Shown piece by piece: positions 15,232 to 23,092 of a DNA stretch of 24,699 nt. Made by a program: the position numbers and the translations under genes. The notes under the pieces are model-generated. The model saw only the letters and a list, made by a program, of their open reading frames with translations. It was not told the origin of the DNA and did not search any database. Numbering within the stretch: position 1 is the first letter of the stretch; the number at the start of each line of letters is the position of its first letter. This stretch comes from CAZHRJ01 sp964534765 (lineage in GTDB: Bacteria; Lindowbacteria; 2-12-FULL-62-27): positions 1 through 24,699 of the forward strand of contig CAZHRJ010000033.1 of NCBI GenBank assembly GCA_964534765.1, given 5' to 3'.

Positions 15232-16929
15232 TCAGCTGGATACGATTTCCTTTATCAGGTCCACCTGCCGGCCCAGATGGGTGCTCATGATTCCTTCCAT
15301 GATCTTTCTTACCCCGGGCACGTGGGCCAGTATTTTCTTGAAGGCCCCGCGTGACACAACGACCACATCAACCGCGGTCTTCGCCCGGACCCCGGCGGCC
15401 CTTGGCTTGTCCGAAATCAGGGCAATCTCGCCGAAGAGGTCCGTGTCCCGAAGCGTCGCCAGAATCTTGTTGTTCTTGACGATCTCCACCTCGCCCTTCG
15501 CGATAAAGTAGATCTTGTCCCCAAAATCCCCGTCGTCAAACACCGTCTCACCCGCCTCAAAGTGCTCCTGGGAAACTTCATGATCCGGGAAAATCCGAAG
15601 TTCCGTGACGTCCTTCGGAAGGAAAATGTTCAAAAACCAGTCCACCTGGATGCGGATCTTTCTTTCGAATCCTGGGAATTTTGACACATATATCGCCCGC
15701 CACAGCATCCAGGCCAGCCAGCCGGACAGCTTGATTCCCATGACCTCCGCAACCGCCGCGCGGTGTCCCAGCGACCCCAACTTGCCCAGACCCGTGAACA
15801 AAAACGGTTTCTTGGCCTGACCCCGAATGCCCGCCAGAATGTTCTTCGCGCACGTGCTGGCCTGTCTTAGCGCGTGCTGAGCGGTCGGCGGCGACATGAT
15901 CCCGTCTTTTTGCGGAACGAGAGCGCAGTCTCCCAGCGCCCACAGTCCCTCCCAGCCCGGCACGTCCATCGTGTTCGATGACACGATCTTCCCGCGCTCG
16001 ACTTTGCACGGCAGCCGCGTCACCAATGGGTGAGGCCCCGAAGGCACCGTGGCCACGACGGTTCGCGTCGGTATTCGCTCAAGTTGCTTGGTGATTTTGT
16101 CCTGGATTGTCACTTCGTTCGCGCTCACCGCTTTCAGGTAAGTGTTTAACCGGATCTCCACCCCGCGCTTTTGGAGTATCCCGTGAGCGAACTGCGCCAG
16201 TTTCGCCTCCAGCTCCGGCAAAATCCGGCTGTCCGACTGAAGGAGAACGACCTTCAGGTCCTTGCCGGTGAATCCGGGATAATATTTGTCCGCCTCCCGC
16301 AGAAAATCGTTCATCTCCGCGACGCACTCAACCCCTGAAAATCCTCCCCCCCCTACTACGAACGTGAGAAGTTTCTTTTTCTCCACCGGATCCCGCTCGA
16401 TTTCCGACTCCTCCATGACGCGGACCAGATGGTTTCTCAAATACAGCGCGTCCCCGAGATATTTGAACGGTATCGCGTGCTCGGCCATGCCGGGGATTTT
16501 CGAACAGTCCAGAATCGTTCCCAGCCCGATCACTAGCTGGTCATAGTGCACGATGACATGTTTGGGTCGAAGACCCGGCGCCAGCCGGACCGTTTTATTG
16601 ACGATATCTATGTCCTCAATTTCCCGGACGTGCAAGAATGTTCGTTTGATGAGCTGCCGGATGGGACAGATCACATGGAGCATGTCGATGGTTCCGGAGA
16701 TGACCTCCGGCAGCATCGGCTGAAACACCAGATAGTTCTCACGGCTCACCAGCGTAATCGATATCTTGCGCCGCTCATCCGCCGACATGAATTTCTCCAG
16801 GTACATGGCCGTATAAACGCCCGCAAACCCACCGCCCAAGATCAGAATGTTCGTGTGATGATGCTCCTGCCCCGTCGAATCCCGGTAGGTCTGCCCGGTT
16901 GTCTCAACTGTTTGCGCCTGATCTGACAT
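15232..16929 (-). CDS. Type-2 NADH dehydrogenase fused to a cNMP-binding domain
   Basis: The protein has 565 residues. Residues 26-440 are an NDH-2 (pyridine nucleotide-disulfide fold): FAD-binding GGGFAG at 32-37, NADH-binding VVGGGGFSGVE at 191-201, ALGDCA at 331-336 and the quinone-side SPPTAQHALRQA. The C-terminal amphipathic segment (WLAWMLWRAIYVSKFPGFERKIR) should hold it to the inner face of the membrane. Residues about 445-560 are a CRP-type domain with FGEIALISDKPRAA (499-512), keeping the Glu and Arg that contact cyclic nucleotides. NDH-2 oxidises NADH and reduces quinone without pumping protons. The fusion suggests allosteric control by a nucleotide (inference). It heads the nuo operon and is transcribed from its own promoter. 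Confidence 0.92.
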   Translation of the reverse strand: MSDQAQTVETTGQTYRDSTGQEHHHTNILILGGGFAGVYTAMYLEKFMSADERRKISITLVSRENYLVFQPMLPEVISGTIDMLHVICPIRQLIKRTFLHVREIEDIDIVNKTVRLAPGLRPKHVIVHYDQLVIGLGTILDCSKIPGMAEHAIPFKYLGDALYLRNHLVRVMEESEIERDPVEKKKLLTFVVGGGGFSGVECVAEMNDFLREADKYYPGFTGKDLKVVLLQSDSRILPELEAKLAQFAHGILQKRGVEIRLNTYLKAVSANEVTIQDKITKQLERIPTRTVVATVPSGPHPLVTRLPCKVERGKIVSSNTMDVPGWEGLWALGDCALVPQKDGIMSPPTAQHALRQASTCAKNILAGIRGQAKKPFLFTGLGKLGSLGHRAAVAEVMGIKLSGWLAWMLWRAIYVSKFPGFERKIRIQVDWFLNIFLPKDVTELRIFPDHEVSQEHFEAGETVFDDGDFGDKIYFIAKGEVEIVKNNKILATLRDTDLFGEIALISDKPRAAGVRAKTAVDVVVVSRGAFKKILAHVPGVRKIMEGIMSTHLGRQVDLIKEIVSS

Positions 16930-16936
16930 ACCCCGA

Positions 16937-16964
16937 ATCCTAACTGAATTTCATTCCCAGTCAA
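16937..16964 (-). promoter_or_regulatory. Promoter of NDH-2/nuo operon
   Basis: On the minus strand, TTGACT (16964-16959), a 16-bp spacer and TAGGAT (16942-16937) end 7 nt before ATG 16929; the bases next to the start read GGGGT. An imperfect dyad (GAAT TTC ATTC, 16946-16956) lies between the boxes and could be an operator. The divergent gap to the rightward promoter is 105 bp in all. Confidence 0.55.
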
Positions 16965-16997
16965 CCACTCGTTTCCGAAAATGCCGCAGTCACGTAA

Positions 16998-17026
16998 TTG
17001 ACACTCCGGTGAGCGGTTGCTACAGA
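16998..17026 (+). promoter_or_regulatory. Promoter of SAM hydrolase/cNMP/moaC/bio operon
   Basis: A perfect TTGACA (16998-17003), a 17-bp spacer and TACAGA (17021-17026) end 8 nt before ATG 17035. The intervening bases are TAGGGGGT; the G-run touches the start codon and is too close to serve as a ribosome-binding site. Confidence 0.6.
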
Positions 17027-17034
17027 TAGGGGGT

Positions 17035-17805
17035 ATGTCTCTCATCGCTCTGGCCACGGATTTCGGCAACGGACTATATGTTGGAGAAATGAAAGCGGTG
17101 ATCCTGTCCAGGGCGCCCCGTGTCCGCGTTGTTGATCTTTTCCACGACGTTGCTCCACAGGGCGTTCTCGAAGGGGCGTTTCTCCTTTCGAAGTCATGGC
17201 GGTTTTTTCCCGAGAATTCCATCTTTGTCTGCGTGATCGATCCCGGCGTTGGCGGCGACCGGCGCATCCTGGCCCTGCGGGCCTATCGGCGGACATTTCT
17301 TGCGCCGGATAACGGCCTTCTGTCTTTTATTCCGGATACGGAAGTTGAGTCCCTCCGCGCCGTGCGGAACCGCCGGCTCTTTCTGCCGGAGGTATCGCGC
17401 ACGTTCCATGGCCGGGACATCTTTTCCCCGGTCGCGGCGGCGCTGGCCCGGCGCCTGCCTCTGGCGCGGGTCGGCCCCGGATTGACCGGGACAACTCAAC
17501 CGAGGATTTTTTTGCCCTCATTGTCTCCGCGAAAAACAAAAAAGGGATGGGTCGGGTCGGTTGTCCATGTCGACCGGTTCGGCAATGTCGTCACCAACCT
17601 CGATGCCTCCTCGCGGTTTTCCCCCATCCGGTCGGGTCGGCGTGTGTTTCGGCGGTGCGTCCGGACGTACGCCGACGCGCCTCTGTCCCGGCCCGTTGCG
17701 CTAAAAGGCGCTTTTGGCACCTGGGAAATCGCCGTTCGGAACGGCAACGCCGCCCGGCAAACCGGACTCCGACTTGGCTCGCCGGTCGGCCAGGAGAACC
17801 CATGA
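17035..17805 (+). CDS. SAM hydroxide adenosyltransferase (SAM hydrolase, DUF62 family)
   Basis: The protein has 256 residues from ATG 17035. Family landmarks are LATDFGN with Asp9 at the N-terminus, DLFHDVAPQ, the VIDPGVGG motif with Asp69 followed by an Arg (76 or 77), APDNGLL (90-96) and TFHGRDIFSP with His125. The Asp-Arg-His set is the one used by SAM hydrolases to activate water, in contrast to the chlorinase and fluorinase relatives. The C-terminal barrel contains VVHVDRFGNVVTNL. It should convert S-adenosylmethionine to adenosine and methionine in the cytoplasm. It is first in a rightward operon and overlaps the two-cNMP-domain gene by ATGA, so the two products are probably made together. 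Confidence 0.88.
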   Translation: MSLIALATDFGNGLYVGEMKAVILSRAPRVRVVDLFHDVAPQGVLEGAFLLSKSWRFFPENSIFVCVIDPGVGGDRRILALRAYRRTFLAPDNGLLSFIPDTEVESLRAVRNRRLFLPEVSRTFHGRDIFSPVAAALARRLPLARVGPGLTGTTQPRIFLPSLSPRKTKKGWVGSVVHVDRFGNVVTNLDASSRFSPIRSGRRVFRRCVRTYADAPLSRPVALKGAFGTWEIAVRNGNAARQTGLRLGSPVGQENP

Positions 17806-20681
17806 GGGAGGCCGTCAAAGAACTCAAACAGGGCCAGTATTTGTTCCTCCAAGGCCATATGGGCAATGAACTCTACTTCCTGAAATCCGGCGCCCTCGAT
17901 GTCATTCTCTCGCCGTCCAGTCCAGATTTAACGGAATCCGAAGTCCAATCCCAGGGACAGGTCATCGACCGGTTTGATCAACCCGGCCAGATGATCGGTG
18001 AGATATCTCCCATCCTGCAATGCCCCCGAACCGCGTCCGTGCGGGCGGCACAGGATTCCGTCCTGCAGGTCGCCGATATGACCAGCTCGACCTTTGAGAA
18101 TGCGGTCCGTTTGAAACCCATGCTCGGCATCAAAATCGCCGAGGAACTCGCCCGGAGAATCAGCAAAACAAATGAGAAACTCAAAAAACAGGATATGCGC
18201 CTCCTCCGGTTCCTCGAAGAAGTACGGGTCGCCCTCTCGGCCTTTTTCAATGACCTGCCTTCGTCGGTCGACCTCTCCAATCCAGAACTGGCGGGGAATG
18301 TCTTCCTCACGCTTTCCAAATTGTCCCTCCTGACCAAAGTCTTCCCCGCCGACCTCCCGGTCAGCCTCGCCCTTCCCTATGACCAGGTCGGGGCGTTCTT
18401 CTCGTATTTCGGCGGCGTCACGTTCGAATCCTCCAAACTGCTGGCCCATGCGGCGTCCGCGGCTGAGGCGCTGGCGAAGGTGCAGGGGAAACGATATGCG
18501 TCCGGGGAATTTCTCTGCACCAGCGGTGAGGAGGCGCGTGAGCTGTTCATCCTCCTTCAGGGCCGGCTCGATGTCGTGGTCGGCCGGCGGACGATCCAGA
18601 CGATTCAAGGCCGGGGAAATATGGTTGGGGAAATGGCGTTTCTCCTCAAAACCCGCCGCACGGCGTCGGTCATCGCGGTCGATTCCGCCGTCGTCCTGGC
18701 GGTGCCCTTTGAAAAGATGGAACCCCTGTTCAAACGCGTTCCGCAACTGCTGATGCTGATGCTGAGACAACTCGCGGTCCGGCTTCTTCGCGTGGATGTC
18801 CTCGTCCAAAAATCGACGTGGCGCAACCTGTTTTTTAATGAGATCCTTCCCGCATTTGTCGAGTCCATCAAGTCTTCGGTTGATGCGTTCCCCGCCTCCT
18901 TTGACGATGCCGCCAAAACGATGGGACAAAAGGCGTCCTCGAACATCCAGGCCGCCGCCGCCGCCATGGCCAAAACCAACGAACAGGATGCCGCTCATCC
19001 GCCTTTCCCGCTGGCCGAACTCGTCGGGCGCGTCCGGCCACCGGAAGTCGCGACCGAAGACCTGTCGGAGACTCCTCCGCCGGCCGACAGCCATCTCGAG
19101 CATGTGGATTTCGTTTTGTCTCCCTCCGACGGCCGGCGGCTCTTCGGGCCCACGCTCACGCCGAAATCCCGATTCGCCCAGTACCTGAACGTCGGGGAGG
19201 AATCGCTGGTTCAGGGCAGAGTCGTCGGCCGGCCGGGACAAATTGGAACGTATGCCGAATTGTCCATTCCGGCCGAGGGAACGGACGATGACCGGCGAAA
19301 ACTCGCGGAATCGGCCGGCCAGGCCCTGGGTGTTTCCCATATCATGATCGTCCATCCCACCCGCCGATGGATTTACGTCGTTGAGGGCCGCGGCGGCGCC
19401 GCCGTGTCGGCCGAGTCGATTCCGAATGCGGCGCATTACCTTGAACTCATGTCCAAAATGGATCGATCCTCTTTCACGCAGCTCGAACGGTCCCGCGCCC
19501 GGCGGCTCTACCTGGAGTCGGTGACATCGATTCTGGAATCCCACTGGAGCAGTCCCGGCAGATTTACCGACTTGACGCCGGCTGAGTCGGCTCTCCTGCA
19601 GGCCGCGGCGTTCGGCGAAGCGGCGGAGAAACTGAAACTGGATCCGCCCGGGAACCGGCCGCATCGGTCATTGATCGATTTTGCCAAGGCGGTCGTCGTC
19701 CAGGTTGCGGGAGGAGAAGGGGCCGTCATGGGCGGAGTTGAGTCGGCCAAGATCCAGCTTCCGGAAAAGGAAAAGAAGCTCGCCGAGCTGATGGAGTCCA
19801 GAAAAAAAGCCTATGCCGACAACCAGATCCCGTTCGAAGACCAGCGGGAAGGCCCGCTTGTTTCGCAGATCGATAAAATGGCTCAGAGCCAGCGTCTCAA
19901 GGACTCCGGCCAGCTCTCCGGTGACGGCCTCCGGGATTTCGCCGCCACTGAAAAAGAAACGGAAAAAATGCTCGACCTCCGCAACGCCTTCGTCATGCAG
20001 CAGCTCAAGGGCGACGCGGCGCGTAAGGCCCTGACGCAGATCAAGGCGATTGAGGATCAGGTGAAGCTGGTGCTCAAGGAGAAGTTCGAACTGATGGAGA
20101 TCATGAACAGGCCGCAGGGCGACGATGAGAAAAAAGCCAAGTCAGGCGCCCTGCTGCTGCCCGTGAATCTCCTGAACGAGTTCCGGGATCTTCTGGTCAC
20201 CTTTTTTGCCCGGATCCGTCAGACCCTCCAGCCTGAAAACCAGGATGTCACGCCCCTCCTCGCCGATGATGTCCGGCTTTATACCGGCCGGGACGTCGGC
20301 ATTGCGATTCAGAAGATCCTTGAACGGGATAAGTCCCTCGCCGCGCTGGGTGATTTCCCTCCGGTCATCCGCATCCCGGGCGAGGGTTATTCCATCTATT
20401 CCCCCGAGTGGCATGTCCTCATCGTGCCGCTCTTTCATCTCGTCGATTCCTTTCAGATGATGGCGCACGGAATCGGAGAATGGCGCTGGTCAAAAATCCC
20501 GGAGGCCGACCGGAAGAAATTCCAGAAGGCGGTCAAGGGCGGCAATACGATCCGGCTGGATCAACTGGGTATTTACTTCGCCCGCGACTACCGGTTGTTC
20601 CTGGACGAAAAGGATGTCGAAGATTCCAGCGCGCAGTTCATTCAGGCCGCGATGGTCGCGGGTCCGGCCCCTGCGCGGTAG
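17802..20681 (+). CDS. Large soluble protein with two cNMP-binding domains and an unknown C-terminal half
   Basis: The protein has 959 residues. The start ATG 17802 overlaps the previous stop and has AGGAG upstream; the frame is open further upstream but runs inside the SAM hydrolase gene. Residues about 5-125 are a CRP-type domain with the cassette IGEISPILQCPRTASV, and residues about 225-335 a second with VGEMAFLLKTRRTASV. Both keep Glu and Arg, but the first Phe is replaced. An Ala-rich helical segment (about 365-395) and a Pro-rich linker (about 410-430) follow. The remaining 530 residues have no motif I recognise and no membrane segment; 740-880 look helical and charged. The gene is followed 4 nt later by moaC. 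Its role is unknown. Its composition suggests a cytoplasmic scaffold or sensor. Confidence 0.8.
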   Translation: MREAVKELKQGQYLFLQGHMGNELYFLKSGALDVILSPSSPDLTESEVQSQGQVIDRFDQPGQMIGEISPILQCPRTASVRAAQDSVLQVADMTSSTFENAVRLKPMLGIKIAEELARRISKTNEKLKKQDMRLLRFLEEVRVALSAFFNDLPSSVDLSNPELAGNVFLTLSKLSLLTKVFPADLPVSLALPYDQVGAFFSYFGGVTFESSKLLAHAASAAEALAKVQGKRYASGEFLCTSGEEARELFILLQGRLDVVVGRRTIQTIQGRGNMVGEMAFLLKTRRTASVIAVDSAVVLAVPFEKMEPLFKRVPQLLMLMLRQLAVRLLRVDVLVQKSTWRNLFFNEILPAFVESIKSSVDAFPASFDDAAKTMGQKASSNIQAAAAAMAKTNEQDAAHPPFPLAELVGRVRPPEVATEDLSETPPPADSHLEHVDFVLSPSDGRRLFGPTLTPKSRFAQYLNVGEESLVQGRVVGRPGQIGTYAELSIPAEGTDDDRRKLAESAGQALGVSHIMIVHPTRRWIYVVEGRGGAAVSAESIPNAAHYLELMSKMDRSSFTQLERSRARRLYLESVTSILESHWSSPGRFTDLTPAESALLQAAAFGEAAEKLKLDPPGNRPHRSLIDFAKAVVVQVAGGEGAVMGGVESAKIQLPEKEKKLAELMESRKKAYADNQIPFEDQREGPLVSQIDKMAQSQRLKDSGQLSGDGLRDFAATEKETEKMLDLRNAFVMQQLKGDAARKALTQIKAIEDQVKLVLKEKFELMEIMNRPQGDDEKKAKSGALLLPVNLLNEFRDLLVTFFARIRQTLQPENQDVTPLLADDVRLYTGRDVGIAIQKILERDKSLAALGDFPPVIRIPGEGYSIYSPEWHVLIVPLFHLVDSFQMMAHGIGEWRWSKIPEADRKKFQKAVKGGNTIRLDQLGIYFARDYRLFLDEKDVEDSSAQFIQAAMVAGPAPAR

Positions 20682-20685
20682 GCCC

Positions 20686-21186
20686 ATGCCCCAATCCCGG
20701 CGTCGTTTCTCCCATCTCAATTCCCGCGGCCGGCCGGCAATGGTGGACATTTCACGCAAGCCCGTGTCGGTTCGCACCGCTGTTGCCGAGTCGGTCGTAC
20801 CTATCAGCCCGCGTCTGCGTCGGGCCCTGGCGTCGCGCCGCCGGGGTGTCGGGGCGGGCAAGGGTGATCCCGTATCCGTCGCCGTCCTTGCGGGTATTTT
20901 GGCGGCGAAGAAAACATCCGACCTCATTCCCCTCTGCCATCCGATCCGGCTGGACCACGTGTCGGTCGACCCGATCCAATCCCGGGATTCGATCCGATTT
21001 GTCGTGACCTGCGTCACCTCGGATCGAACGGGAATCGAAATGGAGGCCATGACGGGCGCCGCGGTTGCGGCGCTGGCATTTTACGACATGGTCAAATCGG
21101 TCGAACGGGGTGTCACCATCCGGCGAGTCAGACTCCTGAAAAAAACGGGCGGCGCCAGCGGAACGTATCTCGCAGCCCGTGCCTAG
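20686..21186 (+). CDS. moaC: Cyclic pyranopterin monophosphate synthase MoaC
   Basis: The protein has 166 residues from ATG 20686, 4 nt after the preceding stop. MoaC landmarks are RPAMVDISRKPVS, KKTSDLIPLCHPI (IPLCHPI at 81-87), GIEMEAMTGAAVAALAFYDMVKSVERG (116-142) with the catalytic-region Asp134 and Lys137, and the ending RLLKKTGGASG. It converts the MoaA product to cyclic pyranopterin monophosphate in molybdenum cofactor synthesis. No other moa gene is in the window. Its TAG stop is formed by the first CTAG of a 12-bp tandem repeat, and bioF overlaps its end. Confidence 0.95.
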   Translation: MPQSRRRFSHLNSRGRPAMVDISRKPVSVRTAVAESVVPISPRLRRALASRRRGVGAGKGDPVSVAVLAGILAAKKTSDLIPLCHPIRLDHVSVDPIQSRDSIRFVVTCVTSDRTGIEMEAMTGAAVAALAFYDMVKSVERGVTIRRVRLLKKTGGASGTYLAARA

Positions 21187-22414
21187 TCCTTCGGCTAGTC
21201 TTTCGGCTAGTCCTTCGGCTAGTCCTTCGGCTAGAACTCGTTTCCCCGTGGGCCAAAAATTTGTCCGGGAGGATTTTCGGGAGGCCCTGAATCGTCAGGA
21301 GTCGGCGGGACTTCTCCGGACGGAGCGGATTTACGGCAAGCCGGACGCCCGGCGCATCCGTTTGCCGGATGGCCGGATCTGCATCGACTTTTCCTCCAAC
21401 AGTTATCTCGGATTACAGGATCGTGTTCGATCCGCTACCCTTCGCAGATTTCGCCGCGAAAACCACGGCACCTCATCTTCCGGGTCCCGGATGGTCGGAG
21501 GATCCCGGGCCATCCACGCCGAACTTGAACGCGCCATCGCCGATTTTCTCGGAACCGAATCGGCCGCTGTTTTTGGCAGCGGGTTCCTTTGCTGTTTCGG
21601 TGTCCTCTCCACGCTCACGACCGCGCGGGATGGAATTCTATTTGACGCCGGCATCCATGCGTCCCTCCGGACCGGGATCGACCACTCCCGGGCCGCCGCC
21701 AGTCCATTCGCCCATGCCGATCCCGCCGATCTGCGCGGCAATATCCGCGCCAGTCGCGCCCCCGGCCGGACATTTATCGTGACGGACGGGCTCTTCAGCA
21801 TGAGCGGGGACTTCGCGCCGGTCGATCAATTGGCCGAAATCGCCCGCTCCTTTGGCGCCTGGCTGATCGTCGACGATGCGCATGGTATCGGGTCGGTCGG
21901 ATCCGAAGGCCGGGGAACGATCGAGCGTTTCGGCCTTCGGGTCTTCCCGCGCCTGATTCTCATCGGTACTCTGTCCAAAACGCTCGCGTCCTTCGGAGGA
22001 TTCGTGGCGGGCAGCGCGTCCGTGATTCAATATCTGAAGGCCAGATCAAGGGAATTTATTTATACCACCGCGGCACCGCCATTCCAGATGATCGCGGCGA
22101 TCGAGGCCTTGAAAATCGTTCGTTCCCCGCGCGGGCGCGCGCTTAGAGACAAATTGTCCGATCATATCGCCCTCGTGTCCGATTCCCTTGCCCGCAAGTC
22201 GATCAGCAGTCCCATCGTCCCGATTCCTGTTCAGGGCGGGTCCCGGTCGGTTTTGGCCGCGGCTGAGCGGCTGGGTCAAGGAGGCTGTTTTGCCGTGGGG
22301 ATGCGGTATCCGACGGTTCCGCGTGGACAGGAGATGATTCGTGTCTCGTTGTCGGCGGCTCACACATCGGCGGATGTGCGCCGGCTCTTGCGCGCTCTCC
22401 GTGCGATTGCGTGA
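21179..22414 (+). CDS. bioF: 8-amino-7-oxononanoate synthase BioF with repeat-encoded N-terminal tail
   Basis: This is a 411-residue alpha-oxoamine synthase. It has CIDFSSNSYLGL, the PLP-contacting IVDDAHGIGSVG (Asp232, His235), the Schiff-base Lys267 in TLSKTLASFGGF, and VSLSAAHT near the end. From GTG 21179, overlapping moaC by 8 bp, it begins with a Ser-Pro-Ala tail encoded by a 12-bp tandem repeat. From GTG 21248 it would be 388 residues, the usual BioF length, but neither start has a good ribosome-binding site. BioF joins pimeloyl thioester and alanine in biotin synthesis. The adjoining bioD supports BioF over the related 2-amino-3-ketobutyrate CoA ligase. Confidence 0.9.
   Translation: MPSPSASLSASPSASPSARTRFPVGQKFVREDFREALNRQESAGLLRTERIYGKPDARRIRLPDGRICIDFSSNSYLGLQDRVRSATLRRFRRENHGTSSSGSRMVGGSRAIHAELERAIADFLGTESAAVFGSGFLCCFGVLSTLTTARDGILFDAGIHASLRTGIDHSRAAASPFAHADPADLRGNIRASRAPGRTFIVTDGLFSMSGDFAPVDQLAEIARSFGAWLIVDDAHGIGSVGSEGRGTIERFGLRVFPRLILIGTLSKTLASFGGFVAGSASVIQYLKARSREFIYTTAAPPFQMIAAIEALKIVRSPRGRALRDKLSDHIALVSDSLARKSISSPIVPIPVQGGSRSVLAAAERLGQGGCFAVGMRYPTVPRGQEMIRVSLSAAHTSADVRRLLRALRAIA
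21183..21234. repeat. 12-bp tandem repeat CTAGTCCTTCGG
   Basis: Four units with exact 12-bp period (CTAG at 21183, 21195, 21207, 21219 and 21231) cover the moaC-bioF junction. Unit 2 has one change (TCTTTCGG). In the bioF frame it reads Ser-Pro-Ser-Ala; in the moaC frame it gives an immediate stop. In phase, the unit agrees with the repeat at 6275-6450 at 9 of 12 positions. Confidence 0.95.
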
Positions 22415-23091
22415 GACTTTTTGTCAGCGGCACCGATACCGGAGTCGGCAAGACACACGTTGCCTGCGCCCTGTACCGGACCTGGACGCGGCCGAGCGTC
22501 TCTGTGGGATTGTGCAAACCCGTGGCCACGGGGTTAGTCCGTCGAGGTGGCAGAATCGTGTCGGACGACGCTCTGCGTTTTATCAAAACCGCCCGCCTGC
22601 CGATGTCGGACTATCCGGAGGTCAATCCGGTTCTGTTCGATCCACCCGTGTCCCCCCATCTGGCCGCCCGGCTTGCCCGCCGGCCGATTCCCTTGTCGGC
22701 CCTCAGGACGACTTTGTTGAAGCAGTCGCGTCGGTGGGATGTGGTCCTGATTGAAGGCATCGGCGGCGTCGCCACGCCGCTGACCGATCGGATCACGTGG
22801 GCCGACTGGATGGCGTCGTTTCCGGCCCCCGTGACGGTTCTTGTCTGTTCGCCGCGTGTGGGCACGCTGAACCACACGGTGATGTCGCTTGAGTTTTTGA
22901 GCAAAAGGCGCGTGACCTGCGCGGGATTGGTCATCTGCAAATTCAATGCCTCGATGATCCGTCACCGGGAAAATCTTCGGGAACTTGGCCGCCTCACTCG
23001 CCTGCCGGTGTGGACCTGCCCTTATCGGTCAACCCGACTGTCGGGCGTGCCGGACTATGACCGATTTCGGTCCTCGCATCGATCCGTCTGA
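22411..23091 (+). CDS. bioD: Dethiobiotin synthetase BioD
   Basis: The protein has 226 residues and a GTG start at 22411 that overlaps the bioF stop (GTGA). The P-loop GTDTGVGKTH lies at 7-16. LCKPVATGL with Lys36, SDDALRFI and LIEGIGGVATPL are the other BioD motifs. It uses ATP and CO2 to close the ureido ring of dethiobiotin. With bioF it forms part of the biotin route; bioA and bioB are not in the window. The next gene starts 1 nt after its TGA. Confidence 0.95.
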   Translation: MRLFVSGTDTGVGKTHVACALYRTWTRPSVSVGLCKPVATGLVRRGGRIVSDDALRFIKTARLPMSDYPEVNPVLFDPPVSPHLAARLARRPIPLSALRTTLLKQSRRWDVVLIEGIGGVATPLTDRITWADWMASFPAPVTVLVCSPRVGTLNHTVMSLEFLSKRRVTCAGLVICKFNASMIRHRENLRELGRLTRLPVWTCPYRSTRLSGVPDYDRFRSSHRSV

Positions 23092-23092
23092 C

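Noticed and set aside
14376..15290. Plus-strand open frame (304 codons) opposite nuoH
   Set aside because: It has a His, Gln and Arg-rich composition typical of the reverse complement of a membrane gene.
17928..19664. Minus-strand open frame (578 codons) inside the dual-cNMP gene
   Set aside because: It is antisense to two clear CRP-type domains, low in complexity and rich in Arg, Gly and Gln; a shadow.
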